This document shows positions 58,042 to 64,000 of a stretch of 64,000 nucleotides of DNA, piece after piece (the stretch's first letter is position 1; every line of letters begins with the position of its first letter). Location of the stretch: positions 124,001 to 188,000 of the forward strand of contig JAJDAN010000042.1 of the NCBI GenBank assembly GCA_029261855.1. The letters are read 5' to 3'. The notes below the pieces were generated by a model. That model searched no databases. It was not told the DNA's origin and saw only the letters and a program-made list of their open reading frames with translations. The translations under genes were made by a program, and so were the position numbers. Origin of the DNA: Deltaproteobacteria bacterium (lineage in GTDB: Bacteria; Myxococcota_A; UBA9160; UBA4427).

Positions 58042-58644
58042 ATGCGCGGATCTCCTGCGATCGACCGTGTGATCGCCAGCCTCAAGCGACTGCCCGGTAT
58101 CGGGGACAAGTCCGCCTCGCGGCTCGCCTTCTTCCTGCTGGGTGCGCCCGACAGTCTGGTTGCCGACCTCGCCGACGCCCTGAGCCGCCTGAAGCAGGAA
58201 ACGGTCATGTGCGCCGACTGCTTCAACCTGGGGGACCGCACGCCCTGCCCCATCTGCTCGGACGACCGCCGGGACGACTCGCTGCTGTGCGTCGTCGAAG
58301 AGCCCGCAGACCTGTCCGCCATCGAGAAGAGCGGCAGCTTCAAGGGCCGCTACCACGTCCTTGGCGGCACCCTGTCCCCCATCGACGGGATGGGCCCGGG
58401 GGAGCTGCGGATCGGCGAACTCGAGCGGCGTGTGCGGTCCGGGGGCATCCGCGAGGTCATCCTCGCCACCAACCCCAACGCCGAGGGCGACGCGACGGCC
58501 CACTACATTGGCGATCGCCTGCGGCCCGCCGGGGTGCTGGTGTCCCGGATCGCCTACGGCATGCCTCTTGGCGGAGACCTCGAGTACGCGGACCACGTGA
58601 CGGTGGGTCGTTCGCTCGAAAACCGCCGCAAGTTCAGCGACTAA
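58042..58644 (+). CDS. recR: Recombination mediator RecR
   Basis: 200 residues. IASLKRLPGIGDKSASRLAFFLL is the N-terminal helix-hairpin-helix. MCADCFNLGDRTPCPICSD holds the four zinc Cys. LLCVVEEPADLSAIEKSGSFKGRYHVLGGTLSPIDGMGPGEL and the TOPRIM-like EVILATNPNAEGDATAHYI complete the protein. Works with RecO/RecF in gap repair. Followed by a GC-rich hairpin. Confidence 0.97.
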   Translation: MRGSPAIDRVIASLKRLPGIGDKSASRLAFFLLGAPDSLVADLADALSRLKQETVMCADCFNLGDRTPCPICSDDRRDDSLLCVVEEPADLSAIEKSGSFKGRYHVLGGTLSPIDGMGPGELRIGELERRVRSGGIREVILATNPNAEGDATAHYIGDRLRPAGVLVSRIAYGMPLGGDLEYADHVTVGRSLENRRKFSD

Positions 58645-58653
58645 GACACAAGG

Positions 58654-58674
58654 GGGGCGCCCCGAAGGCGCCCC
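58654..58674 (+). terminator. Hairpin after recR
   Basis: GGGGCGCC (58654-58661), loop CCGAA, GGCGCCCC (58667-58674), followed by CAAAA rather than a T-tract. A second palindrome CGAGACGCGTCTCG lies at 58686-58699. Confidence 0.6.
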
Positions 58675-58823
58675 TCAAAACGCCCCGAGACGCGTCTCGA
58701 GGCTAAAGCGAAGCCCCAGCACAACCGATCCAAAACCGGTCAGCGAGTTGCCCCACGACCCGCTCATGGTTACCGTCCGGAAGATTGCCCTTCCATTTCG
58801 AGCGGTTACAGAGGCAGGTGCCG

Positions 58824-59312
58824 ATGTTCGACAGCCAGCTTGTGATGCTCGAGGAGGACTTCCGCAGAATTGCGGCGGTAAGCGAGCGGCTGGTCCGTGA
58901 CGCGAACTCCAAGGGCGTCTTCGTCGTCGACAAGGCCGGCCAGCTGATCGCCGAAGCCGGCGAGCTGCGCGGCATCGACAGCACCAGCCTGGCTTCCCTG
59001 ACCGCCGGCTGTATCGCCGCCACCGGCGGCCTCGCCAAGATCGTGGGCGAGGAAGAGTTCCCGATCCACTTCCACCAGGGACAGCGCGACAACCTCCACA
59101 TCACCCTGGTGGGGAGCCGCATGATCCTGGTCGTCATCTTCGACGAGCGCAGCTCGCTGGGCCTCGTCCGCCTCCGTGTCAAGAAGGCCGGCGCCGAGCT
59201 GGCCAAGGTGTTCGAGGAGATCGAGAAGAAGTCCGCGCAGCAGGCGTCCCAGGGCGCAAGCCCCTTCGCCGAAATCACCGACGATGACATCGACAATCTC
59301 TTTTCAGACTGA
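58824..59312 (+). CDS. mglB: MglB, roadblock/LC7 GTPase-activating protein
   Basis: 162 residues from ATG at 58824. DANSKGVFVVDKAGQLIAEAGELRGIDSTSLASLTAGCIAATGGLAKIVGEEEFPIHFHQG and LVVIFDERSSLGLVRLRVKKA follow the Myxococcus MglB sequence closely, down to the C-terminus SPFAEITDDDIDNLFSD. MglB is the GAP for the polarity GTPase MglA, encoded next. The longer track start (TTG at 58785) adds 13 residues not in the family; GCAGGTG precedes 58824. Confidence 0.95.
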   Translation: MFDSQLVMLEEDFRRIAAVSERLVRDANSKGVFVVDKAGQLIAEAGELRGIDSTSLASLTAGCIAATGGLAKIVGEEEFPIHFHQGQRDNLHITLVGSRMILVVIFDERSSLGLVRLRVKKAGAELAKVFEEIEKKSAQQASQGASPFAEITDDDIDNLFSD

Positions 59313-59349
59313 CCCGTTCCCTCTCACCCTGATTCCGACGGCCTGACTC

Positions 59350-59937
59350 TTGTCCTTCATCAACTATTCATCGCGAGAGATCAACTGCAAGATCGTCTAC
59401 TACGGGCCCGGCCTGTGTGGCAAGACGACCAATCTGCAGCACATCTACTCGAAGACGAACCCCGACCTCAAGGGGAAGATGATCTCGCTCGCCACGGAAA
59501 CGGAGCGCACGCTCTTCTTCGACTTCCTGCCCCTGGCGCTCGGACAGATCCGCGGCTTCAAGACCCGCTTCCATCTCTATACGGTGCCGGGCCAGGTCTT
59601 CTACGACGCCAGCCGGAAGCTCATCCTGAAGGGCGTCGACGGCGTGGTGTTCGTGGCCGATAGCCAGATCGAGCGCATGGAGGCCAACGTCGAGAGCCTC
59701 GACAACCTCAAGACGAACCTCGCCGAGCAGGGCTACGAGCTCGCGAAGCTCCCGTACGTCATCCAGTACAACAAGCGAGACCTGCCGAACGCCGCACCCC
59801 TCGAGGAAATGAAGCGCCTCCTCAACCCGAACGGCGTGACGGAGTACGAGGCCTGCGCGACCAACGGCAAGGGCGTCTTCGAGACGCTCAAGGGCGTCGC
59901 CAAGGGCGTCTTGTCCGATCTGAAGAAGCTCCGCTAG
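59350..59937 (+). CDS. mglA: MglA, polarity-determining small GTPase
   Basis: 195 residues, TTG start. [35 protein letters not shown] (P-loop GPGLCGKTT), [50 protein letters not shown] and [10 protein letters not shown] (NKRD) match bacterial MglA nearly residue for residue. In Myxococcus it sets the cell poles for gliding and type IV pili; elsewhere its target can differ. Paired with mglB 37 bases upstream. Confidence 0.97.
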   Translation: MSFINYSSREINCKIVYYGPGLCGKTTNLQHIYSKTNPDLKGKMISLATETERTLFFDFLPLALGQIRGFKTRFHLYTVPGQVFYDASRKLILKGVDGVVFVADSQIERMEANVESLDNLKTNLAEQGYELAKLPYVIQYNKRDLPNAAPLEEMKRLLNPNGVTEYEACATNGKGVFETLKGVAKGVLSDLKKLR

Positions 59938-59956
59938 CAACGCGGGCGGGTTCTTC

Positions 59957-60649
59957 TCAACAGACGGTTCGGAGCTTGAGACGCGGCAGCGTCTCTCGCA
60001 GGGTCGGGTCGGCGGCGATTGCCTTGCGCAGGGCTGCGGCGGTGCCGAGCTTGCGGCCCGCGGCCAGGATGCGGTTGTCGTAGTCCTCGACGTCGATGGA
60101 CACGACGTCCGGGAACATCGTGCGGAGCGCGTGACTGACGACCGGGGCTTCGTCGAGAGCGTTGCTCACCAGGATGCCGCCCGGCGCGAGCCGCTTCTTG
60201 GCGAGGGCGAGGCCGGGGTCGGGAAGCCAGCCGGGCTTGTGCACGTCGTCGCCCTGCCCCACGAAGACGTCCTCGAAGATCGCATCGTAGTGCGCCTCGT
60301 CTTCGCGCAGGAACGCCAGGGCGTCGCCGACGACGACCTCCACGCCGAGGGCGTCGAGGTCCAGGTGCTCTCGCGCGGCGCGCACCACCGCCGCATCGAA
60401 CTCGACCCCGACGATGTGGCAGGACGGCGCGATGGCGCGCGCGATCCGCGCCGCGCTGCCGCCGCCCAGCCCGAGGACGAGCAGTCGCTTCCGTCGCTTC
60501 GGCGGTAGCGCCAGCAGCGGCGCCGCGATCGCGTCCCAGACCGAGCCCGTGACGGCGCTGCCCGGCTGATAGAACGACGCGAAGGTTCCGTCGACGATCA
60601 GCTCCCGTCCCGAGTCGCCCAGCTTGACGTGCACGCGGCCCCGCTTCAC
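59957..60649 (-). CDS. Spermidine-synthase-like SAM-dependent transferase
   Basis: 230 residues. RLLVLGLGGGSAARIARAIAPSCHIVGVEFDAAVVRAAREHL is the Rossmann motif I and acidic post-motif. VVVGDALAFLREDEAHYDAIFEDVFVGQ follows the spermidine synthase layout, but the Asp pair that binds the polyamine is not clear. GTG at 60649 has GGGAGGAAA upstream; the longer track ORF runs into priA. Many such proteins have unknown substrates. Confidence 0.85.
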   Translation of the reverse strand: MKRGRVHVKLGDSGRELIVDGTFASFYQPGSAVTGSVWDAIAAPLLALPPKRRKRLLVLGLGGGSAARIARAIAPSCHIVGVEFDAAVVRAAREHLDLDALGVEVVVGDALAFLREDEAHYDAIFEDVFVGQGDDVHKPGWLPDPGLALAKKRLAPGGILVSNALDEAPVVSHALRTMFPDVVSIDVEDYDNRILAAGRKLGTAAALRKAIAADPTLRETLPRLKLRTVC

Positions 60650-60700
60650 CCGTTTCCTCCCTGTCGCGGCCGTTGACCTTTCTTCGCGGCCGCCGCCGCA

Positions 60701-60706
60701 TACAAT
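60701..60706 (+). promoter_or_regulatory. -10-like hexamer directly before priA
   Basis: TACAAT ends 7 bases before the priA ATG. A TTGACC at 60673-60678 is 22 bp away, too far for a normal -35. Leaderless start is possible. Confidence 0.35.
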
Positions 60707-60713
60707 TGCCGCC

Positions 60714-63224
60714 ATGCAGGCGACGCTGTTCTCGGAATCCGATGGAGAGACACGCGACCGGATCGTCGTCCGCATCGCCCTGCCGGTCCCCATCGATTCC
60801 GTGTTCGACTACATCGTGCCGGAAGCGATGGCGGAGAATGCCCGACCCGGGCATCGCGCGCTCGTTCCGTTCTCGGGACGCCGTCTCACCGGCGTCATCG
60901 TCGAGCGCCTCGAAGGGGTTCCGCGCCGCACAGCCGATGGCGAAGCCACGCGCAAGCTGGCGCGCATCGACCGGGTCGTAGACGAAGAGCCGGTCGTCTC
61001 CCTCGCCATGATCGGCCTGTTGCGCGAAGCCGCGCACGATCTCCTGTGCCCCATCGGGCTCGCGCTCAACCATGCGTTGCCTCCGGGCTCATCGCCCCGG
61101 GTAGCGCACCGCCTGAAGCTCACCGAGCGCGGCGCGCGCGTCCTTACCGACTCCGCCGCCAGCCCCGCGGCGCACGCGGTCCTCGAAGCGCTCCGCAAAG
61201 GCCCGCTCACACCGGCGAATCTCGCGCGACGCCTGTCCGGCGTGCAGGCACCCGTGCGCGAGCTGACCCAGGACGGGTTGATCGAGAAGATCCAGGTCGA
61301 AACGGGTCCCGGCGTGCGCGAGGCCCGGGAGCGGACGGTGCTGCTGCGCCCGGGCGTCGACACCGAAGCCGCCTGCGCCGGCGCCCTCGCGCGTGCCCCG
61401 AAGCAGGCCGAGCTCTTGCGCCGGATCGAGCGCAGCGGCGAGACGCCCACCCGCGACATCACCCAAGCGAACCCATCCGCCACGAGTCTCCTGCGCAGCC
61501 TGGCCAAGCGGGGCTTCGTCGAGTTCCGCGAGCGGATCGCGCCGCGCAACCTGCTCGGCACCGAGATCGAACGCGACAGCGAGCTGGATCTCACGAACGA
61601 GCAGAACGACGCGCTCGTGGCCATCGAAGCGGCCATGCGCGAGCAGCGTCCCGATCGCTTCCTGCTCCATGGCGTCACCGGCAGCGGCAAGACCGAGGTC
61701 TACCTGCGCGCCGTCGCCTCCGCGCTGCGGGCGGGACGCCAGGCCCTGGTGCTGGTTCCCGAGATCACCCTCACGCACCAGATCGTCGCTCGCCTGCGCG
61801 CACGCTTCGGCGACGAGCTGGCAGTCCTGCACAGCGGATTGCGTCCCGGCGAGCGGCTCGAGCAGTGGCAGCGACTGCGACGGGGCGAAGTGTCCATCGC
61901 AGTGGGCGCGCGCAGCGCGTTGTTCGCCCCCATCGAGAATCTGGGCGTGATCGTCGTCGACGAGGAGCACGACAGCGCCTACAAGAACGAAGAAGGCTTC
62001 CGCTATCACGCCCGGGACCTCGCGGAGCGGCGCGCGAAACTGGCGGGCTGCCCCGTCGTGCTCGGCACCGCGACTCCGTCCCTCGAAACCCGCTACGAGG
62101 CCGACCGCGGCGCCATGCAACGCCTGGTACTGGCGCGCCGCATCGGGGGGCGTCCGCTGCCCGCAGTCGAGATCGTCGATCTCACCGCGGAACGCGCGAA
62201 GGCGCCGCGCGGACGCAAGCTGATCCTCGCGCGGCCCTTGCGTCGGGCGATCACCGAAGCCCTCGCCGCGGGCGGTCAGACCATCCTGTTCCTGAACCGG
62301 CGCGGCTTCTCCACACAGATCTATTGCTTCGACTGCGGCTTCGCCGAGCGCTGCAAGGACTGCGACGTCGCCCTCGTCTACCACACGAGCGACGGCCGGC
62401 TGCGCTGCCACTACTGCGACTACGACAAGCTCCCGCCCGACACCTGCGGCGGCTGCGGCTCGCCCGACACTGCGCTCCTGGGCCTGGGCACCGAACGGCT
62501 CGAGGAAGAGGTCCGCATCCTGTTCCCGGATGCGCGCACCGCGCGCCTCGACCGCGATTCCGCCGCCCGCCGCGGCTTCACCGAAGGCGTCCTCGAAGCG
62601 CTGCGCACGCGCGAGATCGACATCCTGATCGGAACCCAGATGGTCGCGAAGGGGCACGACTTCCCGGGCGTGCAGCTCGTCGGCGTCGTCGCCGCGGACC
62701 TCGGGCTGCACATGCCCGATTTCCGGGCCGCCGAGCGGACCTTCCAGGTGCTGACCCAGGTGGCGGGGCGCGCGGGCCGTGCAGGCACGCCGGGCCGCGT
62801 CGTGCTGCAGACCTGCGTTCCCGACCACTACGCGATCCAGCCCGTGCAGGACCACGACTACGAGACCTTCTACCGCGAAGAGCTCGAGCACCGGGCCGCG
62901 GTCGGGTACCCACCCTTTACACGCCTGTGTCAGGTGCTGGTGTCGGGTCCCGACGAGGCCGCTACCCGCGCTGCAGCGCAGGTCCTCGCGGACGCCGCGA
63001 AGCGCGAAGCGAGTCGCACGGGAGAAGCGGGAGCCGTCGAAATCCTCGGCCCGGCCCCGTCCCCTCTCGCGCGACTGCGCGGACGCTTCCGTTTCCAGCT
63101 GCTCTTCAAGGGCGCAGACCCCGCCCTCCTCGACCGCGTGGCGCGCGACGCCGCAACACGCGCGGGCGCGCTGGCAAAGCCCCTGCGGGCCGTCGTGGAC
63201 GTGAATCCGGGCAGCATGCTATAG
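60714..63224 (+). CDS. priA: Primosomal protein N' (replication restart helicase PriA)
   Basis: 836 residues. The N-terminal 3'-DNA-binding domain (VPIDSVFDYIVPEAMAENARPGHRALVPFSGRRLTGVIVE) precedes the helicase: FLLHGVTGSGKTEVYLRAV (Walker A), IVVDEEHDSAYKNEEGFRYHARDLAERRA (DEEH), and VLGTATPSLET. Zinc site: IYCFDCGFAERCKDCDVALVYHTSDGRLRCHYCDYDKLPPDTCGGCGS. Then LGTERLEEEVRILFPDA and GTQMVAKGHDFPGVQLVGVVAAD. ATG at 60714; upstream residues in the track ORF are not PriA-like. Followed by def. Confidence 0.96.
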   Translation: MQATLFSESDGETRDRIVVRIALPVPIDSVFDYIVPEAMAENARPGHRALVPFSGRRLTGVIVERLEGVPRRTADGEATRKLARIDRVVDEEPVVSLAMIGLLREAAHDLLCPIGLALNHALPPGSSPRVAHRLKLTERGARVLTDSAASPAAHAVLEALRKGPLTPANLARRLSGVQAPVRELTQDGLIEKIQVETGPGVREARERTVLLRPGVDTEAACAGALARAPKQAELLRRIERSGETPTRDITQANPSATSLLRSLAKRGFVEFRERIAPRNLLGTEIERDSELDLTNEQNDALVAIEAAMREQRPDRFLLHGVTGSGKTEVYLRAVASALRAGRQALVLVPEITLTHQIVARLRARFGDELAVLHSGLRPGERLEQWQRLRRGEVSIAVGARSALFAPIENLGVIVVDEEHDSAYKNEEGFRYHARDLAERRAKLAGCPVVLGTATPSLETRYEADRGAMQRLVLARRIGGRPLPAVEIVDLTAERAKAPRGRKLILARPLRRAITEALAAGGQTILFLNRRGFSTQIYCFDCGFAERCKDCDVALVYHTSDGRLRCHYCDYDKLPPDTCGGCGSPDTALLGLGTERLEEEVRILFPDARTARLDRDSAARRGFTEGVLEALRTREIDILIGTQMVAKGHDFPGVQLVGVVAADLGLHMPDFRAAERTFQVLTQVAGRAGRAGTPGRVVLQTCVPDHYAIQPVQDHDYETFYREELEHRAAVGYPPFTRLCQVLVSGPDEAATRAAAQVLADAAKREASRTGEAGAVEILGPAPSPLARLRGRFRFQLLFKGADPALLDRVARDAATRAGALAKPLRAVVDVNPGSML

Positions 63225-63225
63225 A
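63217..63225 (+). promoter_or_regulatory. Extended -10 element directly before def
   Basis: TGCTATAGA (TGnTATAAT-like) overlaps the priA end and finishes 8 bases before the def ATG; TGGACG at 63196-63201 is a possible -35. Suggests a leaderless def-fmt transcript. Confidence 0.5.
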
Positions 63226-63233
63226 ACCGCGCC

Positions 63234-63770
63234 ATGCCTCCCCTGGAAGTGCTCCAATTTCCGGACCCTCGCCTCAAGCGCGTCAGCCGGCCTCTCGACG
63301 GCGTAGACGACGATCTGCGCGCGCTCGCGGCCGAGATGATCGAGGTGATGTACGACGAGCCGGGCATCGGCCTCGCCGCGCCCCAGGTCGGTCACGACAT
63401 CCGTCTCGTCGTGATGGACACCGAATGGAGCGATGAAGGCAGGGAAAAGGACCCCGCGGTCATCATCAACCCGGAAATCCTCACGCGCGAGGGCAAGGTC
63501 AGCTGGGAAGAAGGCTGCCTTTCCGTGCCGGACTTCACCGCCGAGGTCGAGCGGTCCGAGCACATCGTCGTGCGCTACCAGAATCTCGAAGGCGAAGAGG
63601 TGACCGAGGACGTCACCGGCCTGCGGGCCGTCTGCTTCCAGCACGAAGTCGACCATCTCGACGGCGTCCTCTTCATCGACCGCATCAGTCGCCTGCGGCG
63701 CAGCCTCTACGTGAAGCGGCGCAAGAAGCAACTGCGCCTGGAAGAGGAGCCCGCGAGCCTCGAGAGCTGA
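63234..63770 (+). CDS. def: Peptide deformylase
   Basis: 178 residues. GIGLAAPQVG, EEGCLSVPD and QHEVDHLDGVLFID are the three motifs that bind the active-site metal (Cys and two His) and catalyse removal of the N-formyl group. The C-terminus has a basic tail (KRRKKQLRLEEE). Followed after 12 bases by fmt, the classic def-fmt pair. Confidence 0.97.
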   Translation: MPPLEVLQFPDPRLKRVSRPLDGVDDDLRALAAEMIEVMYDEPGIGLAAPQVGHDIRLVVMDTEWSDEGREKDPAVIINPEILTREGKVSWEEGCLSVPDFTAEVERSEHIVVRYQNLEGEEVTEDVTGLRAVCFQHEVDHLDGVLFIDRISRLRRSLYVKRRKKQLRLEEEPASLES

Positions 63771-63782
63771 GGAGCGGACTCC

Positions 63783-64000
63783 TTGGCCGACATCACCTCT
63801 CCCCCCCTGCGGATCGCGTTCTTCGGCACACCCGAGATCGCGGTTCCCACTCTCCTGCGATTGCTCGCGGGCCGGCACGAGGTGCCCGTCGTGGTGAGCC
63901 AACCCGACCGCCGCCGTGGTCGTGGACGCAAGACGTGTCCCTCTCCCGTGTCGGCCGCCGCCGAAGCGGCGGGCATCCCCCTGCTGCGCCCCGAACGCGT
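63783..64000 (+). CDS. fmt: Methionyl-tRNA formyltransferase, 5' part only
   Basis: TTG start at 63783 with GGAG 8 bases upstream. ADITSPPLRIAFFGTPEIAVPTLLRLLAGRHEVPVVVSQPDRRRGRGRK is the Fmt N-terminus (FFGTP, QPDRxxGRG). Truncated by the window end. Position after def confirms the identity and shows that the protein at 52092-53015 is a separate formyl-handling enzyme. Confidence 0.95.
   Translation, partial: MADITSPPLRIAFFGTPEIAVPTLLRLLAGRHEVPVVVSQPDRRRGRGRKTCPSPVSAAAEAAGIPLLRPER

Noticed and set aside
60673-60706. TTGACC...TACAAT as a full priA promoter
   Set aside because: The spacer is 22 bp, too long for a standard sigma-70 promoter; only the -10 was kept, at low confidence.

Overview
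The window is high-GC DNA (roughly two thirds G+C by eye) with densely packed genes, frequent GTG/TTG starts and many 1-17 base stop/start overlaps. The taxonomic signals point to a deltaproteobacterial, Myxococcota-like lineage. These are an MglB-MglA pair that reads almost like the Myxococcus proteins, an EF-G of the spirochaete/planctomycete/deltaproteobacterial (mitochondrial EFG1-like) type, and many conserved proteins of unknown function. Outer-membrane secretion genes (a two-partner secretion pair and an autotransporter) show a diderm cell. Nothing indicates a plasmid, prophage, insertion sequence or CRISPR array; this is chromosomal housekeeping plus lipid, envelope and stress genes.

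Layout. 1-3.5 kb (minus): an SDR, an acyltransferase and a lipoprotein-like alkaline-phosphatase-fold protein whose catalytic residues are lost. 3.5-5.9 kb: an alpha/beta-hydrolase-fold protein without nucleophile, a Rieske ferredoxin, an MBL hydrolase and a secreted cupredoxin-like protein. 6.3-8.1 kb: etfB-etfA with a clear terminator. 8.2-11.3 kb: a ParA-like ATPase overlapping a second acyltransferase-SDR pair, paralogous to the one at the left edge. 11.4-16 kb: efp, a patatin, a 0.7 kb repeat-bearing non-coding stretch, a WYL regulator and a third acyltransferase. 16-17.8 kb: a TetR regulator and a diiron protein. 17.9-27 kb: TpsB and a ~2,340-residue TpsA. 27-34.5 kb: small conserved genes, two glycosyltransferases, citrate synthase, a class IV aminotransferase and an LLM oxidoreductase. 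34.5-38 kb: a classical autotransporter. 38-41 kb: a degenerate GGDEF-like protein, heme A synthase, an unknown and an acyl-chain SDR. 41.2-44.6 kb: an ArsS-TVP38-MerA-like operon. 44.7-49 kb: a histidine kinase, an ArsC-like/ECF sigma/anti-sigma operon, TerB and a RecA/KaiC-like ATPase. 49-55.3 kb: EF-G, a ferredoxin, a formyl-THF-hydrolase-like protein, a hexapeptide protein, IF-1 and an enoyl-CoA hydratase broken by one base. 55.3-64 kb: tRNA-Ser, SRP RNA, dnaX-ybaB-recR, mglB-mglA, a spermidine-synthase-like protein, priA, def and the start of fmt.

The most unusual signal is a recurring architecture. Short exact tandem repeats sit across the stop codons of genes: 12 bp x4 after the MBL hydrolase, 13 bp x3.7 between two convergent genes, and 25 bp x6 after the RecA-like ATPase. 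In the last array the two alternating unit types spell the same ending (xVRN-stop, one unit VKN) with synonymous codons. A second theme is pseudoenzymes: at least four proteins keep a recognisable fold but lose the catalytic residues. A third is promoters whose -10 hexamer ends 7-8 bases before the start codon, suggesting leaderless mRNAs.

All calls come from reading the sequence; no database search was run.
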